Origin: Dicaeum eximium
Taxonomy: Eukaryota > Chordata > Aves > Passeriformes > Dicaeidae
Direction of reading: 5' to 3'
DNA length: 64,000 nucleotides
Assembly: GCA_013396995.1 (NCBI GenBank)
Contig: VWZP01009941.1
Span: 587,441 to 651,440 of the forward strand
Shown in pieces: positions 1 through 9,897 of this stretch (position 1 is its first letter; each line of letters starts with the position of its first letter). Under the pieces are notes generated by a model. It was not told where the DNA came from. It saw only the letters and a list, made by a program, of their open reading frames with translations, and did not search any database. The position numbers were made by a program, and so were the translations under genes.

Positions 1-187
1 AGCAGCTGCCGGGAGCTGCGGTCGGCGTCTGCCCCCGCCTGCCGGAGCCGGCTGCCGCTCTAGCTCATGGGCAGCGATGCAGCGGAGAGAGAGAGAGCGG
101 GGGGCGGAGGATGGGTGAAACTCAGCTCTGGGTCAGCCTGCTTGTCTCTCGGTCGAGCCCTCTCCGCGGTGCAGAGGGTGCGCAGGG

Positions 188-207
188 AAGAGGAGGAGGA
201 GGAGGAN
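188..207. repeat. GGA trinucleotide tract ending in an N
   Basis: A short purine run of GGA units ends at an undetermined base (207), directly followed by a pyrimidine-rich CCTCCC stretch. The N together with the switch from purine to pyrimidine suggests a collapsed or poorly read GC-rich repeat in the CpG island, so the true length here is uncertain. Confidence 0.6.
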
Positions 208-316
208 CCTCCCTCCACCCCTCCCCCTGCAGGCAAAGCCCTCCGCCGAAGCACAATGATAACAATACCCCAGCAGCCTCTGCCTGCCGTGCGCCTGTCT
301 ACGCGCTCGCCCGGTG

Positions 317-332
317 CCTGCCTGCCTGCCTG
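317..332. repeat. (CCTG)4 microsatellite in the CpG-rich block
   Basis: Four consecutive CCTG units are visible, followed by related TGTCTGCTGCTGG sequence. It is a short simple repeat with no other sign of function. Confidence 0.7.
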
Positions 333-383
333 TCTGCTGCTGGCAGCTCCCTCTCCGCCTCCGTCGCTCCCTGCCGGCCGCAC

Positions 384-392
384 GGCCAATGG
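384..392 (+). promoter_or_regulatory. NF-Y type CCAAT box
   Basis: GGCCAATGG fits the NF-Y consensus RRCCAATSR at every position. CCAAT boxes usually lie 60 to 100 bp upstream of a transcription start. If the gene runs rightward, a start near 450-500 would fit; NF-Y sites work in either orientation, so direction is not settled. Confidence 0.5.
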
Positions 393-760
393 GAACGGCA
401 CGGCACAGTGAGCGCCGGGGAAATTCGCCGCCGTGCCTGCGAATTGTGCTGCCCCTGCTCGGTCCCCGGAGAGCGGGCGCTGGGGACAGCGGGGCAGGCG
501 CCAGCGCCCGTTGACCCTGCAACGCCAACAGCTAAAAGGCGGTGGAACGAAATAAATTCCAACCCACACACTTAGGGTACTGCAGTGGTTTGGGGGGCGA
601 GAACTTTCCGGGGAAGGGAAGACCCGTCCCCGCCGCGCTCGGTAGGGCACAGTCGGTGCAGCGAGACGCTGCGGGGGCGCTGCCGGTGCCCAGCCCGGGG
701 GCCGTGGGACGGCCCTGCCCGCCTCCCGGTGCTGGCGGCTCGGCAAGTTCCGCTCAGCTG

Positions 761-1375
761 TTACTGCTTAGCTTTCCTCATTTTTTATTTGTTTTTTTTT
801 ATTATTTTCTATTTTTTTTTTTCCTTTTAGCTACCTTCCCTCCCTCTCATTCCGTATTTCTTTTCCTAAACTACCTGCTGAATTTTATTAGCGAATGTTT
901 TCAAAAGCTTGGCTGGGTCCGCAGTCTGCGCAGCGTGCGGGACAGAGCTGGGGCGTGCTGCTGAGCGAACAGTTACAGAAGCAAGTACCAAGTGCTGGGT
1001 CATTTGCCGAGCTGGCACGGATTTTCGCTCGCCCAGCGTCGGCAAAGTTGTTTTCTGTCTATGCATCAGAGCTTTCATCCTGGGACATAGTAAGGGAAGG
1101 ATTCGTAGGCATTGGCCCCTAGGCAATCTCATAAAGTGTTCATTCAAAATGGTACATTATTTATTTATTTTAAAGCATCTTTACACCCCAACTTGCAAGA
1201 AAAACACTCTTCCCAACATTCCCCCTCCACCACTCCCTTTTAGAAAATAATGCAAACCGTCATGAAAGGAACCAGCGGATTTCCCTTTGTATTTTTGTCG
1301 GGGAAAGGCGGGGTAAGTACGTGCTATTACGATGCTGATTTCATTAGCCTGGGAATTGAAAATAGCGGTCACTCG
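761..1375 (+). other. AT-rich gap between CpG blocks; possible non-coding exon 831-1312
   Basis: A long pyrimidine tract (777-828) ends in TTTTAG at 830, a strong-looking 3' splice acceptor, and a near-ideal donor GTAAGT lies at 1313-1318. Together they would bound a 482-base exon on the plus strand. I see no convincing reading frame through it, so it could only be an untranslated or lncRNA exon. Pyrimidine tracts with AG are common by chance. A 42-codon frame from the ATG at 1250 to the TGA at 1376 reads straight through the donor and is unlike any protein I know. Confidence 0.2.
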
Positions 1376-1760
1376 TGAGCTGCGGTGCAGCTGCGCACCC
1401 GAGGCAGGAGAGAGGGAGAAGGAGAGGGAGAAGGCCGCGGAGCCGCGCGGGTGATGCGCGCCCGCCGCTGCCGCAGCCCCAGCCGCGCCGCCCGCCGCCT
1501 CCGCGGGGCAGAGCAGAGCCCGGGCACCGGGCGAGCCAGACACCACCTGCAAGGCTTCAACACCAAATGAGAGTCTGCAGAGCAGAGGCGGCCTCAGCTA
1601 GCAAAACACCGCCACCCCCCTCCCTGCCCGCGCCCTCTTTAAAGTTGTAGCCCGTGCAATGGTACCGATCCCAGGAGTTGTGAAGAACGATGGGAGGAGG
1701 AAACTACGGCTGGTCATGAGTTTCTGGATTAAATTAGCCAAAGACTGAGGAAAAGTAAGC
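1376..1760. promoter_or_regulatory. Second CpG-rich block with a donor-like site at its right edge
   Basis: From 1376 to about 1645 the DNA is again CpG-rich with GC-box-like cytosine and guanine runs and an AGGGAGAAGG-type purine repeat. It then falls to average composition. A donor-like AAAA/GTAAGC lies at 1751-1760. This could be the end of a first exon of a rightward gene, or an alternative promoter of the same gene. The open frames across it (for example 1375-1650) are low-complexity and not recognisable. Confidence 0.5.
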
Positions 1761-4387
1761 AAGAAGGGCACAGCTGATGTGTATCTCCTGTTACAAGGAC
1801 GAGTTTCCGTCAGGTTTGGCACCTGACGGAGCATGTGTTCGGTCTTTTTAGCAATTCTAAGGAGAAATGCTTGGATTTGCTTATGAAACGGTAACTTTCA
1901 CTGAGTAACAGATTCCTGTTTGTATTTTCTGATAGGTAGGCAAAATATTAGCATTTACTAATGGCTGTATTTGAGCATTTATTCACTTTTACAAGTGTTT
2001 TACAGAATGCAAAGCACACATTATAAACAACTCCATAAACCAGCTGTCCGATGAGAATAATTACCTGTCACCTAAATGAGCCTGGCCCCTCACATCCTTC
2101 AACCCATCCATCCCTAAAGACCTGAAAAACTAAAGGCTCTGCAGCATATCTGGAAAGTTACCAGATCTGAGCTCTGGCTGATGCTTCTTATGGTTCTATT
2201 GCTGCCTTTAAATTTACTTGGCAGGATTAGTAACACTGGCAGAAAAATTGCTCTCATCGACATAATTTTATGGAATCTTCTAGCCTTGAACAAGCTTGAA
2301 TCAAGCAGCGGGCTTCCCTCATTTACTTAAAACCAAAAGTGTCCTCTGGCTCATAGTTCCCTACTTTTGGGTATTGTGATAAAGAGATAAGAGAGCAGGG
2401 GTGGGTAGTACCTTTTGAGGTATAATCTCTGCACCACATCTCTTTATGGTGAGAGGCATTTGTTTGGGAGAGCAGAGCAGAGGAGAAACATGTGCGTTGC
2501 TTCCAAACATGAATGACTCCTCAAGGAATCCTAAATCTGTAGCATAAGCCCAAGAGAACACCTTTTTTTTTTTTATACTTTTCCCCCACAGAAATAATCT
2601 AGCATTAAGTAGTCATAGCTGGAAATTCAGAGTGAGTACTGCTGCTAAGATGAGGTCGTCAACCTTTTTCATGTATATCATGCAAAAGCCAGCAAGCTGG
2701 CAATTTCTGGCCAAGATTCAAACAAGTGGTTTAGAACTCAAAGGGTTGATCTCCTAATTCAGCCTCAGATTGCATTTATGTGTTTTAACTAGTATGAAAA
2801 TAGTGGACATAAGTTAATGTTCAAGCTAGGAGATCTCAAGGGCTTCCAGAAAAAACCTTGTTAAAATTCCATGATTGAGTTGAAGAGAGGATTAGGGTAA
2901 TTCCCATGTTAGTCATGGAGTTGAGTCTCTCTTTCAACTTGTCCAAATTAATTTTCATTCCTAAGGTTCATAAAAATTCTGTAAAAAAATGAATGCTTTC
3001 AATTTGGAACATACTAGATTGCTCATGGCTTCAAATATTTTGGAAAAGGAGACCCCTTTCCCTTGTGGGTGTATTCTTATATTTAATCTGTCAGGTACTG
3101 CCACTACTACTCCTCTTCTCAATTCAAATTATGCAAATTAAGTACTTTACCGACAGTTTAAATCCTTATCTGACATTTATGCATCTGATTTTAGCAAGTT
3201 GAGTTACACTGCACACATGCATACCCCTGTCCCTATGTCTAAGTATTTACAGGATGGAAGCGTAAATGCATTGAGCAAAAGTACTAAGGGCATATTAGCT
3301 TTTGCCCAGTTTTCTTGTATTCTTCATGACATATGAAAAAAAACTTTTATTTGTTTAAAAAAAAACAACCAAACAACAAATCACACAATTAATGAGTCTG
3401 AGGGCATCCAGTGCTTATTAATTAGTCTTATCACAATAGTGGAAAAAGTACTGAATGTTTTTTACTATGACACAAAGGCTGCATACACCATTAGCTAATC
3501 CAGAAAAATCCTCCTAACAGAAAATAAAGAAGTACTAACAGCAACAAAAATCCAAGTTTTTAAAACCGTAGTTTTTAACTTGGATTCTGTTGTCATCCTA
3601 AAACTCCAGATTTATTTTGAGTAGTCTGTGACAGGCAATGGGGAAAAAGCATATTTGTATATTCTGTGTAGCAACTTCATGCATGTGAAATTCCTAAGGG
3701 GAGGGAGATTTTTCTGAATAGTAAGATTGTTAGTTGTTGGCACCACATGAAAATGATTTATTGCTTTAGGAAGTAAATAATCATGTATGGCCAAGAAGAA
3801 TGCAGTTTTATGTAGATAGCATCAAGTGGGTAAGAAAAACTGAGTGGCACAGATACTAAAACAGCTTAAATACTTTTAAAAATTAGAATAATTTAAATGT
3901 TACTATTAGTGCTTCTTTCTCTAACTACAGTAAAATAAGTATGACACTGAATTATTGTCTGAGTGTTCAGTTTTTTTAATATGCTTTTCCATGTTCACCT
4001 ATGTGAATTAAAACCCCAAAAAGTTCTAATTGTCATATTATTTAGGGACATATTCTCAGAAAGAGGGGGGAAAAGGTGGTTTTAGCAGTAAGTAATATTT
4101 GACTTTATTTTGTAATTCCTTACAGAACTTGAACAGTTTATCCTGGTGGGTTTTTCTGGCCCTATCATTACTTGAGATGCATAGCTCTACATGTTTTTCC
4201 AGTTTTTTCTTACATCAAGGCAATGAAAGACATGGAAAGGTAACTACAGCTGCAGCATAAGTGTGCTGTTATGTTCACATTTGAAAATCAGCTGGGTTAG
4301 GACAGAAGAATGTAGCATACAGAAGATCTGTTTCTGCTTTAGCAAGCCTCAGCAGCATTAATTCGCTTTTTGTTGAGATATACATGA
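1761..4387. other. Non-coding, AT-rich; intron or intergenic
   Basis: No recognisable exon, RNA gene or mobile element was seen here. Short open frames (up to 69 codons) lack any family resemblance. A hairpin at 3542-3592 is listed separately. Confidence 0.6.
3542..3592. other. Imperfect 51-nt hairpin
   Basis: The outer stem CAACA/TGTTG is followed by a small internal loop, then a perfect 10-bp stem AATCCAAGTT/AACTTGGATT, then a second small internal loop and an inner stem AAAAC/GTTTT closed by CGTA. About 20 base pairs form in all. It is shorter and more AU-rich than most pre-microRNA hairpins. Whether it is transcribed cannot be told from sequence. Confidence 0.4.
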
Positions 4388-4440
4388 GTGTGTGTGTGTG
4401 TGTGTGTGTGTGTATACACACACTCACATATATATATATG
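4388..4440. repeat. (GT)n-(AC)n-(AT)n compound microsatellite
   Basis: A GT run (4388-4413) passes through TATACACACACTC into an AT run ending at about 4439. Because GT and AC runs are complementary, the centre is palindromic and could extrude. This is a typical length-variable vertebrate locus. Confidence 0.9.
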
Positions 4441-7400
4441 ATTTGTAGAAAAGGATTTTCTTTTCTCTTTTTTGGTAGCTAAATTGTATCTGTCACCATA
4501 GTTATATTTCTGTTAATTGCTAATGAATTTTGTAAAGGATTTCTCTACGAAGAAGAAGCTGAGCATGTGTAATCCAGATGTGATACAATATATTTGCATA
4601 TTGTGTAATTGGCTTCATGTTTATACCATTGGTGTGAAGATCTGGGATCAACATATTCAAGCTGATTGCTTGTGTTTCTTTCTTCCAGGAATCTCATTCA
4701 GCATCACTGCCCACTGCCTTCAAGCTGCTTGGCATGGAGAGTTTCTATTGAAAATCAAGATAGAGGCCTTCTGATCAGCATAGCATCTCTATTCAGTGGG
4801 ATATCTTAAAAAGAAAAAAAAATCTTTTCCAGAACAAGGCTTTAATCATATGGTGTGAGAAAGGATGATCGACTTGTAACTGATGATGGACTGAAAGGAT
4901 GATGACTTCTAACAAGGGCGTATGATGATTTCTAATCTCTGCAACAAAAAGTTTTAGAGCTTCACAGAGCTGCTTCATATTGATTAGGCCAGTAGGAAGA
5001 GGTGGACTTGCTTCTTAAAAAACTAGCTTCAGTGAATACTTTTTTTTTATTATTTATGATTTGAAGTATTTGTTATTTCTTGATTGCTTTTCCAAAGATA
5101 TCAAGTAATAATTTTATTGTCTTGGGGTCAGAAGTCTTGACTTTTTTCTGATTTATGCAGTCTGCAGAGTCCCAGACTCCCTCTTTAGCCATAACCAGAA
5201 TTCACTGATGTGAATGAAGCTGTTGACTTCTCTGAAGAGGTATATGTGTAACACCTACAAAAAAGAAACAAAGATATTTCCAAAAGATAAATCTTACTAC
5301 TCCTGACTTCTTGGTAATAAAAAAAATAAGAAACTGTAAAGCTAGTTGTTTGTAGTAAACCAGCATAGGCAGATAATAATTTAATGAAATTTTAATAATT
5401 GGCTTAAATAAAATGTAAGAGCTGTCATGTGGATTGTCACTTCCATTATTAAATAGAATTTTAAACACCTATATTTAAATATGCCTAATATTTTCTATGA
5501 CCAAATCTTATTTTCATTTACTGTAGTATTTCCTTTATTTTAGTTACTAAGTTTTAATTCTCTGTTTCAAGCCAAGTGCTTTTTGAAAACTTCAGAAAAA
5601 TTCTTTGTCCTTTTAGAAGAATGAGATCAGAGAAAATATGTCATTTTATTTTTGTTGAAAAATTCTTGCTGTCATTTTATGTATTTTACTCCAGGCTCTG
5701 AAGCAGAGAGCTTAACTTTTGGGGGAGCATGATCCTTACATTGAGGTTATGCCTTTTTAAATTGCTGTTGATGTTGGCCAAAATCTGGCATTTTTACAGT
5801 TCTGAAAATTATGTTGTTATGGTTCAGAAGAGTTTCACAGCCATATCCCCTGACAGATCCATCTGCATCCAATATACCTCCTATTCTCCCAACAACTGCT
5901 GTTTTGCAAAAATTCTGCAAACAAGCCGTCTTTATAGAACAAGTCAGTGTCCCTTATTCTGAGAATGGAAGCGATGCTCTGGAATTTCCAGTACTTCCTG
6001 TTGGATTAAGCAAGGGAGAGATAGTAGGGGCTGTCTATATTCATGAGTTTGTTGCTTCCCTTTCAGACAATGTTTTCATACATTGCAGAACGATTCAGGA
6101 AGTTTAGAGCAGTTGGAAAGTCAGGGAATTGTGGATTCAAGCATCTGAAAAATTGTTTTTATCGACACGTATATTAATAATTTACAATTTGTCTGCAAAA
6201 ATTCAGTCCAAGTTAAAATTAGACATGCAGTGAAGTAGCCATGGAGAAATATTTTACATACTTGCAGAAAAATCTGATGATTTTAAAAAATCCTCCTACA
6301 TTTTGAATCATTTTTACATTAGTAGGACTCAAAAATGGCTTTCATCTTTAAAGTGAAATTTTGCAGACCTTCAAAATATATAATTTGTAGCAATGTAAGC
6401 CTGAATCATCCCCAAATGCTATCTGAATTTACAAGACTGGATCATTAACCTGAACTTTAGGAAGTCTCTAAAGATTTATTCCTAGGGGAAGAGTATTCTC
6501 CCTTGGTTGCATTAGACCCCTGGCAGCCTGGAGATTTGGGTTTTTGTCCTCACAGTGCCAGGTATGTCCTGCGAAAAGTCTGATCTCTGCAGGCACAGCT
6601 GTCTGCTACATCAAACAAAACAAAACCAAACAAAAAGACAAAAAAAGGGGCTTTTTCCTGTGGCACCGTGGCTCGGTACTGTTAACAGCTGCCCACCTTG
6701 TCTCTTCCCAAGAGGTCTCCATCCTCAGAGCTGAGGGGGACGTGTGCTTGTCCCCCTCTTCCCCAGTTTGTTGGCTCAGACGCTTCAGCAGCGACGTGAG
6801 CGGAACGTCTGAGCGGTGCCCCAGGTATCTGCCAGGCAGTGGATTAGAAAATGGCATGGTGACTCCGAGGCCACGGAGCAGAAGGGCTGTTTGGATTAAG
6901 GTGTTAACAGCTGTCATGGCAAGATGAGACAGGGCTCCTTTGTCAAAGCCCTAAATCTGTGTTCTTCCTGCTTATAAACGCCCCTCTGCTGCTTCTCACC
7001 TCAGGATCAGTGGGAGTTCCTGAGGACTTGTCATGTTTGAAAGTTGGTCCATTTTTCTCCCAGAGTCTTAAAAAAAGTATTTAGGAGTTGAAATTAAGGA
7101 TTGATTTTTTTTTTTTTAACTGTAGCCCTGACTTATTTTCTGTATTAAAGATCAAAATTCAGTACATGTGCAGATTCTGAAAACAGCTTAAAAATAAAAT
7201 CTCTTTTTCTCCGCCGCTAATGGATCATATTCATTGTTTTTTTATATTTTCTGAAGTCAGAAGGGGCCATTTTAATAATTTATTTTGACTTCATCAAAGC
7301 ACAGACTTAAAAATATTACCTAGTTGTTTTCCTAACAAGGCCAAGAACTTGTGCAGAGCAAGGGGATGTTTTTGAGGCAGATATAGAAGCTCGACTCAGA

Positions 7401-7982
7401 GCGACAGAATCCGGCGCAAATCTTGCTAGTTACATTTTCCTAGTGAAATGCGGTTCTTCTGTGAGAAGTCTTACTTCACAAGTCAGGGACAGACACTTTC
7501 TTTCCACCTAGGCCTTTCTTTGAACCACTGTGGAGAGGGTGCAGTATGAGCTGCTGCTACAACCTCGTCTTCTCACAGTTCCTGAGCTGCAGGCAGCAGC
7601 AGGGAGCTCAGCACGGACTAAACACCCGAGTGTTCACTTTGATTTGAGGAAGGATTTTGCATCCAGCACTGAGCTTTGTGCTACTGCAGTGGTACCTACG
7701 TTGTACCATGGCTATTGCATAGCCAAGAATAGTTTTTGGAGAAAAATAAATACTGAAGATGCCTCACAGGGTTTGTTGTCAGGCATTCTTTATTCATGCT
7801 TGTGATTTGCCTTAAAATTGTTACTTTGGAAACAAAGCAGAAGTTACTGCCTAATTAGACATTTATTATTTTCTACAAAAAAAAATCGATTTTCTTTTCA
7901 AAATTGCTGGTGTTGGAAAGTCTAATGTTGCCTTTAATAAGTGGATGGTTACCCTTCTTTTTAAAAATGTCGCAGGTTAATG
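4441..7982. other. Non-coding, AT-rich
   Basis: No gene or repeat family was recognised. Acceptor-like TTTCTTTCTTCCAG at about 4676-4689 and CTTCCCTTTCAG near 6055-6066 are followed by sequence with no known protein similarity. Frames at 5811-6107, 6544-6927 and 7530-7805 resemble no known protein. Confidence 0.55.
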
Positions 7983-8124
7983 TCATAGAATCATAGAATG
8001 GTTAGGTTGGAAAGGACCTTAAAGGTCATCTAAGTTTCGACACCCTTGCAGTGGTCAGGGACAGCTTTCACTGGCCCAGATTGCTCAGAGCTCCATCCAA
8101 CCTGTCCTTAAACCCTTCCAGGGA
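7983..8124 (-). mobile_element. CR1 LINE 3'-end fragment
   Basis: The plus strand begins with the reverse complement of the CR1 terminus (TCATAGAATCATAGAATGG) and continues with the usual avian 3'-UTR words (TTGGAAAGGACCTTAAAGGT, CCATCCAACC). The element is therefore in minus orientation. Only about 140 bases remain; the 5' truncation is usual for CR1, which rarely makes full-length copies. It is non-coding, with no target-site duplication visible, as is normal for this family. Confidence 0.93.
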
Positions 8125-8254
8125 AGTAATGAGTAAGCTAAGTTTATCTAACTTGTGTAATTTCTAGGCATTCAGTCTTATTACATTTTTCAGCACTGAA
8201 AGAGTTAGCTTTTTTATGTGTCTTTTCACTGTATTGGAACAGATGAGTTACCTT

Positions 8255-8560
8255 TGATAAGATGAAGCTTTTCCTCATTAAGCTAACTAAATCAAAGTCT
8301 TTGAGTATTTCATTAAATACATAGTTCCCAATAATTTAATAAATGTTCCAGTTCTTCCCTGACCCTCTAATTTTTAACATGCTGCTTGAAATACTGGTGC
8401 TAGAACTGCATGCTGTATTTTACCACCAGCTGTAGTAATTTGAAAAACAGAAGTAATACGTGCACCAGACTCCTACTCAGTGCTCCCATGTTAGCAGATA
8501 CAGTGATCATATTAACCCTTGCATCACACCCTTGCTTTGGTTACCAGATGACCCCCCATC
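8255..8560 (-). mobile_element. Ancient, diverged CR1-like 3' relic
   Basis: Phrases such as CCCTCTAATTTTTAACATGC, CTTGAAATACTGGTGC, AGAACTGCATGCTGTATTTT and CTCCTACTCAGTGCTCCCAT follow, in order, the 3' part of old amniote CR1 copies as read on the opposite strand. It is much more diverged than the CR1 copy just to its left and lacks the terminal octamers. Boundaries are approximate, and it may run on to about 9000 in unrecognisable form. Such old copies are sometimes taken over as regulatory DNA, though nothing here shows that directly. Confidence 0.5.
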
Positions 8561-9477
8561 AGATCCAGTTTTCCAGAATAATATCCTTTGCTCAGAAACA
8601 CACCCTTCAGTATTTGCTCTCGGGCCAGGAAGAACCCTCATTTTCCTTTGCACTGAAGCTTTTGTAAATACATTCTTTTCAGTTCCACTCCTGGCAGTCT
8701 TCCACTTCCATCCCACGCTCATCACTTTATATCTCTCCGTATTCTCTCCTGACACTGATTTGGAGTCATCACCAGATTGCCTTTGCAAATAAATATCCTT
8801 GGGAAGCCAGGAGTGCTGATAAATAATGTTGAGTTTCCATATCCATTAAAGCAGCCATGTCCCCTTTGATTCTGCTTGAACACATCTTAAGCTTCTGAAG
8901 AGAAGAATGTGTAATCCCACCTGGAGATGAGTCAGTAAATTGTAAACAATACAAGGCATTCAGAACTAGTGACAAAATCCCTCCAAATATGTGTCCTTGT
9001 GTCAATGGCTGGAGGATGAGAAGAACAGAAGAGAACTGATGATGATGAATGTACCACAGTTGTGAGGAGTCTGCATCTTAGTTGTGTCAAACCAAAGAAT
9101 TATGTAGTGTTTAGTTATCCATCAAAACCATAATTGATGTGATCCTTGGCTGTAACTTTGCACAGCATGCACTAAATTACAGGCCTTGGGTTGGCTTGGA
9201 GATTTGTTTGTGCACATTACTTTGCCTCACATCTGTTCCTTCTCGGTGCTGTTACTTCCTTAGAGTCAGGGCATGGTGTAAACACCATAAACTTCAGCCT
9301 GGACTGGAGCAACATATAACTTTTGGAAATGGCTAATTCTTTCAGTGGCTTTTTCATACTTTCCATACACATCCGTATCATGACTCAGCTCCTCTATCAC
9401 AGTACTGGCTCTTCTTGAGGACTGCTAGGGAAACAAAAGTCTGGCAATACTTTTGCTGCTGGAGACAGTATTTTAAT
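8561..9477. other. Non-coding, possibly more decayed repeat
   Basis: No gene was seen. The stretch lies between the old CR1 relic and the next CR1 copy in the same orientation, and may contain the older element's continuation, but I could not match it. Confidence 0.4.
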
Positions 9478-9897
9478 AGAATCATAGAATTGTTTAAGTC
9501 TGACTGAGGATTCACTCAGTCCCGATAAAGATATTAAACAGGAGTGGCCCCAACTCTGAGTCCAGCTGCCAGCTGGATGTAGCTCCATGCACCACCACTC
9601 CCTGGGACTGGCCATCCAAACAGTTTTGGTTTTTTCACCCAATGAACCACCCAAGCCATGAGCAGCCAGTTTCTCCAGGGGAGTACTGTGGTAATGGGTG
9701 TCAGAGGCTTTTCTAAAGTCAAGGTAGACACATCTACAGCCTTCCACTCATCCACTGAGTGGGTCACTGTCACAACAGGAGCTCAGGCCAGTCAAGCAGC
9801 ACCTGGCTTTCATGAGCTCAGGCTGGCTGGGCCTGATCTCCTGGTTGTCCTGTGTGTGCTGCATGGTGGCACCCGAGGTGATCTGCTCCATGACATA
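9478..9897 (-). mobile_element. CR1 LINE fragment with reverse-transcriptase remnant
   Basis: Read on the minus strand, the DNA encodes degraded CR1 reverse transcriptase. VYLDFRKASDTHYHSTPLEK is clearly the YLDF-KAFDT-SH motif region, followed by LAAHGLGG and an equivalent of the WLDGR stretch. Stops and frame changes break it into frames at 9397-9747 and 9534-9773, so it is dead. The left end keeps a single AGAATCATAGAATT terminus, but the normal 3' UTR between terminus and RT is mostly missing, which implies an internal deletion. The right end stops at GCTCCATGAC, a 5' truncation. Confidence 0.92.

Larger units (their letters stand above)
1..760. promoter_or_regulatory. CpG-rich block, probable gene promoter / first-exon region
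   Basis: This stretch is strongly GC-rich with many CpG dinucleotides, unlike the AT-rich DNA that fills nearly all the rest of the window. It contains a GC box (GGGGCGG at 101-107), an NF-Y type CCAAT box (384-392), a GA-rich tract (81-100) and short GGA and CCTG repeats. Vertebrate CpG islands of this kind usually mark promoters. Several open reading frames cross it on both strands, including a 228-codon one on the minus strand (60-746), but they are low in complexity, rich in Arg, Pro, Ala and Ser, and match no family I know. I read them as chance frames in GC-rich DNA. The gene and its direction of transcription are unknown, and the island may extend left of base 1. Confidence 0.7.

Noticed and set aside
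60..746. 228-codon minus-strand open frame in the CpG block
   Set aside because: It crosses an N, is rich in Arg, Pro, Ala and Ser with poly-Ser, and competes with open frames on the other strand. This is the pattern of chance frames in GC-rich DNA, with no motif to support it.
5811..6107. 98-codon plus-strand frame
   Set aside because: No recognisable domain, no supporting splice or promoter context, and unremarkable amino-acid content.
9397..9773. Two minus-strand frames with reverse-transcriptase similarity, considered as a gene
   Set aside because: They are parts of a truncated, frame-broken CR1 copy and not a host gene. They are annotated as a mobile element.
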